Below, in pieces: positions 27,957 to 36,163 of a DNA stretch of 64,000 nt. Origin of the DNA: Phaeocystidibacter luteus (GTDB lineage Bacteria; Bacteroidota; Bacteroidia; Flavobacteriales; Schleiferiaceae); NCBI RefSeq assembly GCF_008933115.1, contig NZ_WBVO01000001.1, forward strand, positions 372,001-436,000, given 5' to 3'. The notes under the pieces were generated by a model. That model ran no database searches. It saw only the letters and a list, made by a program, of their open reading frames with translations, and had not been told where the DNA came from. Made by a program: the position numbers and the translations under genes. Numbering within the stretch: the first letter of the stretch is position 1; every line of letters begins with the position of its first letter.

Positions 27957-28991
27957 ATGAATCACGAAATCTACATGCGGAGATGTCTAGAATTGGCAGC
28001 ACTTGGACGAGGAAAGACGAGTCCGAATCCGATGGTAGGTTCCGTAATTGTCGAGAATGGCGAAATCATTGGCGAAGGTTGGCACCACAAGGCTGGCGAG
28101 CCTCATGCTGAAGTCAATGCCATCAATTCGGTTGTAGATCGCTCAAGACTCGTCAATGCCACCATCTACGTGAATCTCGAACCTTGCGCACATTTTGGCC
28201 GAACCCCGCCTTGTGCGCTAAGAATAATCGAAGAGTGCATTCCACATGTTGTGATTGGCACTCGCGATCCCCACAGTGCTGTTGCCGGAAAGGGTATCGA
28301 AATGATGAAGGATAAAGGGATACGCGTTGAAGAGGGGTTTCTTAGTGATGAGTGTACCGAGCTGAACAAAGCCTTTTTCACCTTTCATAGCGCCGAGCGA
28401 CCTTATGTAACCCTAAAGTATGCTCAAAGCAGCGATGGTTTTATCGCGCCAGATCCAGATAGGCGTTCAGCTGGGGAACCTGCATGGATTACAGGAGTAG
28501 AGTCGAAACAACGCGTGCATCGCCTCAGAGCTGAAGTAGATGCGATACTCGTGGGTGGAAAAACGGTATCACTAGACAATCCGTCGCTCACTACGAGACT
28601 ATGGCCAGGAAGCAACCCACAGCGCGTGGTTTGGGCAAACCGACCAGTCGACTCTAAGTCAAAGGTGATTTCGGACGGTTTGTCTACTTGGATTGTAGGC
28701 CGTAATGCAGACCAGCACGGGTACAGCGAACCGGTTGAAGCGTGGAATGCGAACTCTGTGATTGAGTTGCTTCACGGCCTTCACGAACGGAACATCACTC
28801 ACCTTCTTGTGGAAGGTGGCGCTCAAACACTCAATCAATTTGTGGCGGAGAATCTTTGGGATGAGGCCTTTTTACTTGTTGGTCCAACTGAATTCACCTC
28901 CGGCACCCCTGCCCCACAATTATCAAACGCGAAACTCGAATGGGAAGAACAAGTTGGGGCGGATAACTGGAAAAGATTCACGAGGATATGA
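27957..28991 (+). CDS. ribD: Bifunctional riboflavin biosynthesis deaminase/reductase RibD
   Basis: A 344-residue two-domain enzyme of riboflavin synthesis. The N-terminal zinc deaminase has HAEVNAI and PCAHFGRTPPCA, which hold the zinc ligands. The C-terminal reductase starts near residue 150 (YVTLKYAQSSDGFIA) and has the VGGKTVSLDNPSLTTR and LLVEGGAQTLNQF segments. A TACTTTTG word that fits the -7 promoter consensus ends only 4 bp before the ATG, so the transcript may be leaderless or nearly so; this is a weak inference. The stop overlaps the next gene by 4 bp. Confidence 0.95.
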   Translation: MNHEIYMRRCLELAALGRGKTSPNPMVGSVIVENGEIIGEGWHHKAGEPHAEVNAINSVVDRSRLVNATIYVNLEPCAHFGRTPPCALRIIEECIPHVVIGTRDPHSAVAGKGIEMMKDKGIRVEEGFLSDECTELNKAFFTFHSAERPYVTLKYAQSSDGFIAPDPDRRSAGEPAWITGVESKQRVHRLRAEVDAILVGGKTVSLDNPSLTTRLWPGSNPQRVVWANRPVDSKSKVISDGLSTWIVGRNADQHGYSEPVEAWNANSVIELLHGLHERNITHLLVEGGAQTLNQFVAENLWDEAFLLVGPTEFTSGTPAPQLSNAKLEWEEQVGADNWKRFTRI

Positions 28992-29839
28992 TGTACATCT
29001 TACTGAGCATTGTGTGCTCTACCATCATCTTTATTCTTTTCAAACTCTTCTCGAAATACCGTGTAGACAACCTTCAGGCCATCGTAGCCAACTACTTCAT
29101 TGCTGGCACTTTAGGATGGCTACCCTTGCCTCAAGAATCCATAGAGTACACCGAATGGAGTATTTGGCCATTCGTAATCGGAATCATGTTTATCACCCTA
29201 TTCCAACTGATGGCGAAGGTTACGCAAGATCACGGTGTGAATGTGGTATCCGTAACCGTGAAAATGTCGGTTGTCATCCCTATTCTAAGCGGGATTCTTT
29301 TGTTGAATGACTATATCGACATTCCTCAAGTTGTAGGAATCCTTTTGGCCTTGTTCGCCGTATATGCAATTAATCGGCCTTCGGGTGATGCACAGAGGAA
29401 TAATTCGGGTTGGGTAGGCCTCACGATACTGTTTATAGGAAGTGGCCTGCTCGATTCATTCTTGAAGATTATTGAGAATGGCGTGGTACACGAGAATCAT
29501 TTGAGCTACTTCACAAGTTCGGCGTTTGGCATTGCTGGAGTTCTTGGTGTACTCTTCGTGATTTATAAGATATACGTCCAGAAAAGTGCAAAATGGAGTG
29601 CTAAGAGCTGGATATGGGGATTGATTCTGGGAATTCCGAATTACGGTAGTATTTACTTCTTAATGAAAGCGTTAGGCGGAGAGTACCCAAGTGCGGTCCT
29701 CTTCCCTATCAACAACGTGGGCGTAGTAGCGCTTTCGGCCCTGGCGGCACTTCTGCTCTTTAATGAGCGTATTACTAAATGGAGAGCCATTGGCTTAATT
29801 AGCGCTGCAGCGGCGATTATATTGATGTCGGCACAATGA
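28988..29839 (+). CDS. EamA-type (DMT superfamily) transporter
   Basis: A 283-residue membrane protein with about ten hydrophobic helices in two repeats. It begins MMYILLSIVCSTIIFILF and ends WRAIGLISAAAAIILMS. Conserved features of the drug/metabolite transporter family include a glycine-rich first loop, the VKMSVVIPILSGILLLND segment in the first half and FPINNVGVVALSALAALLLFNE in the second half. The substrate is unknown. It starts within the ribD stop (ATGA) and its own stop overlaps the YigZ gene by 4 bp, so the three genes are co-transcribed. A flavin-related export role is only a guess from position. Confidence 0.85.
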   Translation: MMYILLSIVCSTIIFILFKLFSKYRVDNLQAIVANYFIAGTLGWLPLPQESIEYTEWSIWPFVIGIMFITLFQLMAKVTQDHGVNVVSVTVKMSVVIPILSGILLLNDYIDIPQVVGILLALFAVYAINRPSGDAQRNNSGWVGLTILFIGSGLLDSFLKIIENGVVHENHLSYFTSSAFGIAGVLGVLFVIYKIYVQKSAKWSAKSWIWGLILGIPNYGSIYFLMKALGGEYPSAVLFPINNVGVVALSALAALLLFNERITKWRAIGLISAAAAIILMSAQ

Positions 29840-30450
29840 GTGATAAGATCGAAGACACCTTCCGAACGATTGAAAAACAGGCTGATTCGCTTTTTAAGGA
29901 CAGAGGCAGCAAGTTCTTTGGTTACGTGTTCCCAATGAAGAGTGAAGAAGACTTCAAATCGGCGATGGAAACGATCAAGACTGAACATCACCAGGCGCGG
30001 CATCATTGCTTCGCCTACCGATTTGACCCAGATGATTTGAAGTATAGAGCGAATGATGACGGTGAACCTTCACATTCGGCTGGAACACCTATTCTACACG
30101 CACTTCAATCTGCTGAGTTGATAAACGTTGGTGCAATCGTGGTTCGCTATTTCGGTGGGACGAAGCTTGGTGTTTCAGGTTTGATCAATGCCTACCGAAC
30201 CGCTGCGGAAATGGCCATAAATAGCGCTTCTATAATAGTACGTGAGCTTGAATACTCCGCTAAAATAACCACCGATTACGCCCACTTGAGTCAGGTTCTA
30301 TACCAGCTCGAGCAGCATGAAGCTAGAATCGAGCAAAGGAAAATGGAATACGACTGTGAATTTGAATTTAGCGTACGAAGAGCGAACTATGAGTCGTTGA
30401 AAATCAACATAGAAACCCTAGAAAACGTTAAGTTTGTAGGTGAATTCTGA
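29836..30450 (+). CDS. YigZ/IMPACT family protein
   Basis: A 204-residue member of the YigZ (UPF0029/IMPACT) family. The conserved core is visible as HHCFAYRF, DDGEPSHSAGTPIL and VVRYFGGTKLGVSGLINAYR, followed by the C-terminal DUF1949-like ferredoxin fold (residues ~135-204). Proteins of this family are linked to translation-related stress control in eukaryotes; in bacteria the role is unclear. It overlaps the upstream EamA gene by 4 bp. Length is normal for YigZ. Confidence 0.92.
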   Translation: MSDKIEDTFRTIEKQADSLFKDRGSKFFGYVFPMKSEEDFKSAMETIKTEHHQARHHCFAYRFDPDDLKYRANDDGEPSHSAGTPILHALQSAELINVGAIVVRYFGGTKLGVSGLINAYRTAAEMAINSASIIVRELEYSAKITTDYAHLSQVLYQLEQHEARIEQRKMEYDCEFEFSVRRANYESLKINIETLENVKFVGEF

Positions 30451-30462
30451 CTGTTACGAATT

Positions 30463-32268
30463 ATGAGATTACACCTTACCACAGCATTTGCGCTCCTCAT
30501 CGGCTTTTCGGCCCTAGGTCAAAAGCACAATCATTCGCATGATGAGAGCATCTATTCTCACCCACTCATGCAGAAAGAGGCTGTCCAATGGTACGGTGGA
30601 TTTGTTATTCAAAATGATGCAGTGAGCGAGATTAAGACTCACTTTTTCAACAAGTTACCACAAACGAATGGCTCTACATTTGAGTTGGTAGCTACAGCTC
30701 AGAGCCCGTCTGGGACGCACTATCACTTCGCTCAATTTATTCAAGGTCAAAGAGTCTTTGGGACTGAGCTCGTTGCGCATATCGATCTGTCCAACCGTGT
30801 TAGGCTGATTACAGCAACTGTATTCCCCACTTCGATGGCACAGGGTACTCCAATACTCGAATCAACAGCACCGTTGAATTCAGAAGACTTCTTGAGAGAG
30901 CCAATCAGGGGAGTGTGGTTCTACAATGGACAAACGCTTCAACCCGCTGTTCGTCAGGTTGTTGCCGACGGTTTGAAGTTTGAGGAATTCGTCAACTCAG
31001 CAGAAGGAAATACGCTTTGGAAGAGAGATTTGAACCTCTACATAGATACTACCGTGAGCGTGATGGTGTTTGATCCAGATCCACTGACGATGGTTCCATC
31101 AGTTTATGCGGATCCATACAAAGATCAAGGCGATGCAAATAGCTCGAACCTAGACCCTTTGCGCGTTCAGCGCGACGTGGTTGCCGATTACAACAATGGC
31201 ACATTTAGGTTACAGAACGCCTATGTAAAAATTAGTGACTTCGATTCACCATCGACCGCAATTACGACGGAGTCTAGTCCCCAGTTCCACTACTCGCGCT
31301 CAACAGATGCCTTCGAACAAGTCAATGCATTTTACCACGTTACTCAGTATCAGTTCTACATGCAGAGTTTGGGCTTCAACTTATGTGGATATCAAATCAA
31401 TGTAGATGCGAATGCATGGAGTGGCGCGGATCAATCTTCTTTTAACCGAAGTACGAATCCACCGAGTATGCGCTTTGGAGAAGGTGGTGTAGATGATGCG
31501 GAGGACGCGGATGTGGTACTTCACGAATACGGTCATGCCATCAGCCACAGTGCAAGTCCGAGTTCGAATTCAGGCACGGAAAGAGGCTGCCTCGATGAAG
31601 CTCTAGGCGACTATCTAGCAGCGAGTTACAGCCGCTCGGTTTCACCATTTGGTTACGACAGAGTATTCTCTTGGGATGGACATAATGAATATTGGAATGG
31701 CCGATTTGCATCGAACGTAAACAACAAGAATTACCAGAACCTCTCCTTCAATAGCATCTACACGCACACAGATATTTGGGCTTCTGCATTGATGGAGATT
31801 TGGGGCAAGCTCGGCAGGGAGGTAACGGATAAGATTGTACTTCAAGGAGTTTACAGCTATGCCTCAGGAATGACAATGCCTCAAGCAGCGATGGCTGTGG
31901 TAGATGCGGACAGCACCTTGTATGGAGGGCAACACGTTCAGCCTATTTGGGAAGCCTTTGTAAATCACGGAATCTTACCGGCGAACCCAATTGGATTGAC
32001 AGAACTAGACGATAGACAAGAGGTGCTATTCTATAATACAACGGGCTTTGCGCGTGGTGAGAACATAGATGTACACTTGAATAGCGAGCGTGATTATCGC
32101 TACTACATGATGGACATGTCGGGCAGAATTATCAGCCATGGCACCATTAAAAGCGGCACGGAGCGATGGACGTACAGCAGCTCTGGCCTTCGCACAGGCA
32201 CGTACATCTTACAGCTTACGGACGATCAGGGAAGATCACATCGACAAAAGCTCGTTCGATTGAACTAA
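30463..32268 (+). CDS. Secreted gluzincin metallopeptidase with FTP-like prodomain and T9SS type A sorting domain
   Basis: A 601-residue exported protease. A signal peptide (residues 1-19) is followed by a propeptide of the fungalysin/thermolysin type. The zinc motif HEYGH at 354-358 and the third ligand glutamate E379 in CLDEALGDY give the gluzincin spacing. The catalytic domain runs to about residue 500. The last ~85 residues form a type A sorting domain (YMMDMSGRIISHGTI, GLRTGTYILQLTD, QKLVRLN), so T9SS exports and probably anchors it. It likely digests extracellular protein. The subfamily (M36 or M4) is not decided. It lies 12 bp after the YigZ gene. Confidence 0.88.
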   Translation: MRLHLTTAFALLIGFSALGQKHNHSHDESIYSHPLMQKEAVQWYGGFVIQNDAVSEIKTHFFNKLPQTNGSTFELVATAQSPSGTHYHFAQFIQGQRVFGTELVAHIDLSNRVRLITATVFPTSMAQGTPILESTAPLNSEDFLREPIRGVWFYNGQTLQPAVRQVVADGLKFEEFVNSAEGNTLWKRDLNLYIDTTVSVMVFDPDPLTMVPSVYADPYKDQGDANSSNLDPLRVQRDVVADYNNGTFRLQNAYVKISDFDSPSTAITTESSPQFHYSRSTDAFEQVNAFYHVTQYQFYMQSLGFNLCGYQINVDANAWSGADQSSFNRSTNPPSMRFGEGGVDDAEDADVVLHEYGHAISHSASPSSNSGTERGCLDEALGDYLAASYSRSVSPFGYDRVFSWDGHNEYWNGRFASNVNNKNYQNLSFNSIYTHTDIWASALMEIWGKLGREVTDKIVLQGVYSYASGMTMPQAAMAVVDADSTLYGGQHVQPIWEAFVNHGILPANPIGLTELDDRQEVLFYNTTGFARGENIDVHLNSERDYRYYMMDMSGRIISHGTIKSGTERWTYSSSGLRTGTYILQLTDDQGRSHRQKLVRLN

Positions 32269-32271
32269 TCC

Positions 32272-32679
32272 CTACTTGAAATACGGAGAAAAAATGTCGG
32301 CCACAGATTGCGGAGCTTTCTGTGGTCGTCCGCTTTTAATATCTACGAACACGAGGGACACTAGACCTATATTAAGAAGGACATTTTCCTCGTTATAGAT
32401 TTCATGTTTAAACGTTATTCGGGTCGAAGGCATTTCGTCGATTATGGTGACGATTCTTAGGAGGTCGTCATATTTGGCTGGGCGGATATACTTGCACTCC
32501 AATTTTAGGACGGGAAGCATGGTTCCGGCCTCTTCCAATTCGCGGTAACTCATGCCTAGATTTCGCAATAACTCAACGCGTCCAACTTCGTAGTATTGAG
32601 CATAGTTACCGTAATAAACTACCCCCATTTGGTCGGTTTCGCTGTAGCGAACACGAGTCGAAGTTTCAATTGTAACCAT
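32272..32679 (-). CDS. Acyl-CoA thioesterase, YbgC/4-hydroxybenzoyl-CoA thioesterase type
   Basis: A 135-residue hotdog-fold protein. The N-terminal RVRYSETDQMGVVYYGNY segment contains the catalytic aspartate of the YbgC/FcbC group, and it continues with YYEVGRVELLRNLG. The later CKYIRPAKYDDLLRI and ITFKHEIYNEE strands complete the hotdog. The substrate is likely a short- to medium-chain acyl-CoA or acyl-ACP; YbgC proteins elsewhere are tied to the Tol-Pal envelope system, but no tol genes are nearby. It is convergent with the metallopeptidase gene (3 bp apart). Confidence 0.9.
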   Translation of the reverse strand: MVTIETSTRVRYSETDQMGVVYYGNYAQYYEVGRVELLRNLGMSYRELEEAGTMLPVLKLECKYIRPAKYDDLLRIVTIIDEMPSTRITFKHEIYNEENVLLNIGLVSLVFVDIKSGRPQKAPQSVADIFSPYFK

Positions 32680-32805
32680 GCGTCTGATTCTTAATGAGTT
32701 CCCGCGAAAACACTGGGATTGCGGCGGGGCGGTGAGTGCCAGAAGATGTGGCTAAAAAACTTAAAAGTCAAGTACAATTTCGCTTTTTTAATAACTTTTT
32801 TGTTC

Positions 32806-32861
32806 ACACATTTGTCCGTGGAAGCAAGCACGGGTCAGATCCTTGACCGAAGACAATGTGT
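32806..32861. promoter_or_regulatory. Nested inverted repeats upstream of dnaA
   Basis: ACACATTTGTC (32806-32816) pairs with GACAATGTGT (32852-32861) apart from one bulged base. Within it, GGTCA (32833-32837) pairs with TGACC (32844-32848). The structure lies 40-96 bp before the dnaA ATG, in an AT-rich gap. It could be a protein-binding site or a leader hairpin. No DnaA box (TTATCCACA) was seen, so an origin is not claimed. Confidence 0.35.
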
Positions 32862-32901
32862 GCTCCTAAAAATTACTGTACTAACCACCTAATTTCTATC
32901 G

Positions 32902-34335
32902 ATGGACAGAACCGCTGAAACCGTCTGGAAGGGTTGTCTTGACTACATTCAAGATAACATCAATAGCCAAGCTTTCAAGACGTGGTTCCTGCCTATCAAG
33001 CCCCTAAAGCTTCAAGGTGTGGTGCTCACCATTCAGGTGCCTAGTAAATTCTTTTACGAATGGCTTGAGGAGCATTACATCAAGTTGTTGAAATCGGCCA
33101 TTACGAGAGAGCTCGGAGATGATGCTAAGTTGGTCTACAGCATTGTTATGGAAAACACCTACGGAAACAGCAATCCGCACACGGTGAAAATTCCGAGTAC
33201 GAACAGAGGACCGATCAAAAATCCGAAGGTGTCGATGCCTGTGGAGATCGGCGGAAATGACGGAATTCGCAATCCTTTTGTCATTCCCGGACTGAAGAAG
33301 GTACACGTCGAATCACAACTCAACCCCAACTACACGTTTGAAAGCTTTATCGAGGGAGATTGCAACCGCCTGGCGCGTTCGGCTGGATTTGCCGTAGCGA
33401 ACAAACCTGGAGGAACATCATTCAATCCCCTGCTCATCTACGGAGGAGTTGGCTTAGGCAAAACACATCTCGCACACGGAATCGGAATCGAGATTAAGGA
33501 CCGCTACCCCGAAAAGACGGTATTGTATGTATCTGCTGAAAAGTTCACCCAGCAGTTTATTGATTCAATCCGGAACAACACCAAGAACGACTTCGTACAC
33601 TTCTACCAAATGATCGATGTGCTCATCATTGATGACGTACAGAGCTTTAGTGGAAAAGAAAAAACACAGGACGTATTCTTCGAGATCTTCAACCACCTAC
33701 ACCAACACGGAAAACAAGTAGTGCTTACTTCCGATCGTGCACCGGTTGATCTTCAAGGCATGGAGCAACGCCTACTCTCTCGCTTCAAATGGGGCTTGAG
33801 TGCTGACCTCCAGAAACCAGACCTCGAAACAAGAATCGCCATTCTTCGCAAGAAGTTATTTACGGACGGCATTGAGATGCCTGACGACGTAATCGAATAT
33901 CTCGCGTACAGCATCAATAGCAACGTGCGCGAATTGGAAGGAGCTCTAATCTCACTATTGGCACAATCCAGCCTGAACAAAAAGAAGATTACGGTTGAGC
34001 TCGCCAAGCAGATGATTGACAAGTTCGTGAAGAACACCACGCGCGAAATTTCAATCGACTATATCCAAAAGGTGGTATGCGATTATTTCGACATGCCTAT
34101 GGAACTGTTGAAATCGAAGACCCGCAAGCGCGAAATCGTGCAGGCACGTCAGCTTACCATGTTCTTTGCAAAACAACTTACAAAGAACTCACTAGCAACG
34201 ATTGGAGCGCAATGTGGAAACAAAGACCACGCTACTGTACTTCACGCTTGCCGCACGGTAAACAACTTGGCGGAGACCGACAAACGCTTCCGCACGTACG
34301 TCGACGACCTAAAGAAAAAGCTCACGCTAGCTTAA
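32902..34335 (+). CDS. dnaA: Chromosomal replication initiator protein DnaA
   Basis: A 477-residue AAA+ initiator that melts the origin. Domain I (residues 1-80) includes TWFLPIKPLKLQG and EWLEEHYIKLLK. Domain III has Walker A GGVGLGKTHLAHG near residue 180, Walker B VLIIDDVQSFSG and the sensor/arginine-finger region LLSRFKWGL. Domain IV ends with the DNA-binding signature GNKDHATVLHACRTV. Length is normal. The gene stands alone: dnaN and other origin genes are not adjacent, as is common in Bacteroidota. A strong terminator follows directly. Confidence 0.97.
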   Translation: MDRTAETVWKGCLDYIQDNINSQAFKTWFLPIKPLKLQGVVLTIQVPSKFFYEWLEEHYIKLLKSAITRELGDDAKLVYSIVMENTYGNSNPHTVKIPSTNRGPIKNPKVSMPVEIGGNDGIRNPFVIPGLKKVHVESQLNPNYTFESFIEGDCNRLARSAGFAVANKPGGTSFNPLLIYGGVGLGKTHLAHGIGIEIKDRYPEKTVLYVSAEKFTQQFIDSIRNNTKNDFVHFYQMIDVLIIDDVQSFSGKEKTQDVFFEIFNHLHQHGKQVVLTSDRAPVDLQGMEQRLLSRFKWGLSADLQKPDLETRIAILRKKLFTDGIEMPDDVIEYLAYSINSNVRELEGALISLLAQSSLNKKKITVELAKQMIDKFVKNTTREISIDYIQKVVCDYFDMPMELLKSKTRKREIVQARQLTMFFAKQLTKNSLATIGAQCGNKDHATVLHACRTVNNLAETDKRFRTYVDDLKKKLTLA

Positions 34336-34356
34336 ACACCTGGCCCGAAAGAATGA

Positions 34357-34391
34357 AGAACCCCTTGCAGAGATGTGAGGGGTTTCTTTTT
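34357..34391 (+). terminator. Rho-independent terminator of dnaA
   Basis: AACCCCT (34359-34365), a 12-base loop, AGGGGTT (34378-34384) and a T-rich tail form a standard intrinsic terminator about 25 bp after the dnaA stop. Confidence 0.8.
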
Positions 34392-34392
34392 A

Positions 34393-34464
34393 TCCGCCTG
34401 CCGGCGGAAAGGATTGCCCTGGGCCTAGCGGCCAAGGGCAAAAGGATTCCCGCTGGTGCGGGAA
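34393..34464. repeat. Three consecutive perfect GC-rich stem-loops downstream of dnaA
   Basis: Hairpins TCCGCC-TGCC-GGCGGA (34393-34408), TTGCCCT...AGGGCAA with an inner GGCC/GGCC stem (34414-34441), and TTCCCGC-TGGT-GCGGGAA (34447-34464) follow each other, spaced by AAAGGAT-like linkers. They come after the dnaA terminator in a 394-bp gap without genes. They may be a dispersed palindromic element, a structured RNA or extra terminators. Confidence 0.65.
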
Positions 34465-34729
34465 AAGGGGGTAGTTCAACCGAAGTAGAAGCAACAATAC
34501 ATCGCAGTATCCATCGAATGAAACGTCGCCCATTATGTATCCTGAGCGTTCTACCATCGCCAGGTGGTAAACCCTCTAGCCTTACGAAGGAAGGCTAACT
34601 TTTGACGGTCTGCCGAATGGCAGAGCAGTGAACCTTCGCGACCAAAGGGAGCACTTTTCGCCGCAGGCGGACCTTGCCCCTTCCATCCTCTTTCCTTACC
34701 TTCCATCCTCACGACAATAGACCTGATTC
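34465..34729. repeat. Non-coding remainder of the dnaA-phosphatase gap with repeat fragments
   Basis: No gene is supported here. CTTCGCGACCAAAGGGAG (34634-34651) is the inverted form of the 17-bp word at 14505-14521, and CCTTCCATCCTC occurs twice (34679-34690 and 34699-34710). The base composition and repeat content match the other non-coding gap at 14.4-15.1 kb, so the two gaps may share an element family. Confidence 0.45.
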
Positions 34730-35182
34730 ATGAAAATTCTAATGGTTTGTTTGGGCAATATTTGCCGATCTCCAATGGCTGAGGGAATCTTGCGGAAGCA
34801 TGCCCAAGGGACTGATATTGAGGTTGACTCTGCCGGAACAAGCGCCTATCACGTTGGCGAGAACCCCGATCCGCGAGCTGTTCTGACCGCCCGTAAGCAC
34901 GAGGTTCGAATCGACAAACTCGTTGGCCGACAGTTTAGCGTTGAGGATTTCGACAACTTCGACCGCATTTACGTGATGGACGATTCAAACCGAAAGAATG
35001 TCTTGCAGCTCGCAAGAGATGAGCACGATGTGTCTAAAGTTTCCCTCCTCCTAAATGAAGTAGACGAATTCCCTAAGGGTATGGAAGTTCCAGACCCATA
35101 TTACGGGGGTGACAGAGGTTTCGAAGACGTATACCAAATGATCACTAAAGCCGCTTTGGCCATCGTTCAAAAACATGGATAA
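34730..35182 (+). CDS. Low-molecular-weight protein-tyrosine-phosphatase
   Basis: A 150-residue phosphatase of the LMW-PTP family. The active-site P-loop is CLGNICRSP near residue 7, after the start MKILMVCLGNICRSP. The general-acid aspartate lies in VPDPYYGGDRGFEDVY near residue 125. In bacteria such enzymes often act on tyrosine kinases that control exopolysaccharide export or act as stand-alone phosphatases; no kinase gene is adjacent. It overlaps the methyltransferase gene by 8 bp, so they form an operon with the DUF3820 gene. Confidence 0.93.
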   Translation: MKILMVCLGNICRSPMAEGILRKHAQGTDIEVDSAGTSAYHVGENPDPRAVLTARKHEVRIDKLVGRQFSVEDFDNFDRIYVMDDSNRKNVLQLARDEHDVSKVSLLLNEVDEFPKGMEVPDPYYGGDRGFEDVYQMITKAALAIVQKHG

Positions 35183-35909
35183 CTCCGTAGAAGAATCCCT
35201 ACCATCTGCTCCGCTCTACCTCATTCCATCGCGAATTGCGGAAACCGAACCACTCGAAGTTTTACCACTTTCCATCAAGAAAGTCGTTGACTCGATCGAC
35301 CATTATATTGTGGAGAACGAAAAGACTTCGCGCGAGTTTATTAGAAAGGTGTATCCGCCGAAATCGCAGCCAAGCATGCATTTCGAGATTTACAATCAGT
35401 ACACGGAGCGAACTGAAATTCCACAGCTACTCAAACCTTGCTTAGAAGGATACCCCGTAGGACTGATTTCGGATGCAGGTATTCCGGCGGTTGCCGACCC
35501 CGGTGCCGATCTTGTTCTCGAAGCGCATAGAATGGGCATTCGCGTCATACCTCTTATCGGTCCATCCTCTATCATTCTTGCTCTGATGGCCTCTGGCCTA
35601 AATGGCAACAGCTTCACATTTAATGGTTTCTTGGCTGCTGAATCAGCACCTCGAAAAAAGAAGATTCAAGCACTTGAGAAGAAAGCCATCAAAGGAGAAA
35701 CGCAGATCATGATTGAATCGCCCTTGCGAAACCACAAGCTACTCGATGACATTCTAGCTGTGTGTGATGATGCTACCCTGCTCTGTATTGCCTCAAGCAT
35801 CACAGCTCCGCAAGAGAACATTGCGACAAGGACCATTGGGGAATGGAGAGCTGAGAAGCCCAATCTAGATAAACTTCCATCCATCTTCCTACTTGGTCAG
35901 CAGCTGTGA
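35175..35909 (+). CDS. RsmI-like tetrapyrrole methylase-fold SAM-dependent methyltransferase
   Basis: A 244-residue protein of the tetrapyrrole methylase fold. The core motifs are YLIPSRIAET at the start, GLISDAGIPAVADPGADLV around residue 95 and the glycine-rich PLIGPSSIILALMASGLNGNSFTFNGFL segment. Known relatives (RsmI) methylate the ribose of C1402 in 16S rRNA. This one lacks RsmI's usual length and belongs to the second Bacteroidota clade, whose substrate is not clear. It overlaps its neighbours by 8 bp and 4 bp. Confidence 0.88.
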   Translation: MDNSVEESLPSAPLYLIPSRIAETEPLEVLPLSIKKVVDSIDHYIVENEKTSREFIRKVYPPKSQPSMHFEIYNQYTERTEIPQLLKPCLEGYPVGLISDAGIPAVADPGADLVLEAHRMGIRVIPLIGPSSIILALMASGLNGNSFTFNGFLAAESAPRKKKIQALEKKAIKGETQIMIESPLRNHKLLDDILAVCDDATLLCIASSITAPQENIATRTIGEWRAEKPNLDKLPSIFLLGQQL

Positions 35910-36127
35910 ATCCACAAATTCTAGTAGAAATTGTCACGCATAAGATGCCCTTCGGCAAGTATGCAGGTCGCTATTTGAATGAACTTCCCGTAAGTTATTT
36001 GGAATGGTTTGCGCGTAAAGGTTTTCCCGAAGGCAAGCTGGGAATGCGCCTCCAGACGGTACTAGAGATTAAATCGAATGGATTGGACTACCTCCTTGGA
36101 CCCATCATTGCCGAGCATAGGAAGTAG
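35906..36127 (+). CDS. DUF3820 family small protein
   Basis: A 73-residue protein beginning at GTG (GTGA overlap with the methyltransferase stop). It shows the DUF3820 pattern: MPFGKYAGRYLNELPVSYL, then WFARKGFPEGKLGMRLQ. Family members are small, often linked to exonuclease or DNA-related proteins; the function is unknown. The tight overlap with the methyltransferase gene supports a common operon. The 36-bp gap to mnmE includes GACCTTTG, one base off the -7 consensus, so mnmE may have its own promoter. Confidence 0.85.
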   Translation: MNPQILVEIVTHKMPFGKYAGRYLNELPVSYLEWFARKGFPEGKLGMRLQTVLEIKSNGLDYLLGPIIAEHRK

Positions 36128-36163
36128 GATTGTCAATCGCATCAAAACAACGACCTTTGCGGC

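Noticed and set aside
28762-29310. 182-residue plus-strand frame across ribD and the EamA gene
   Set aside because: Frame-shifted shadow of two well-supported genes.
32680-32901. Replication origin next to dnaA
   Set aside because: No DnaA-box cluster was seen; in Bacteroidota dnaA is often not at the origin.
34077-34598. 173-residue plus-strand frame
   Set aside because: Its first half lies inside dnaA in another frame and the rest runs through hairpins; no protein features.
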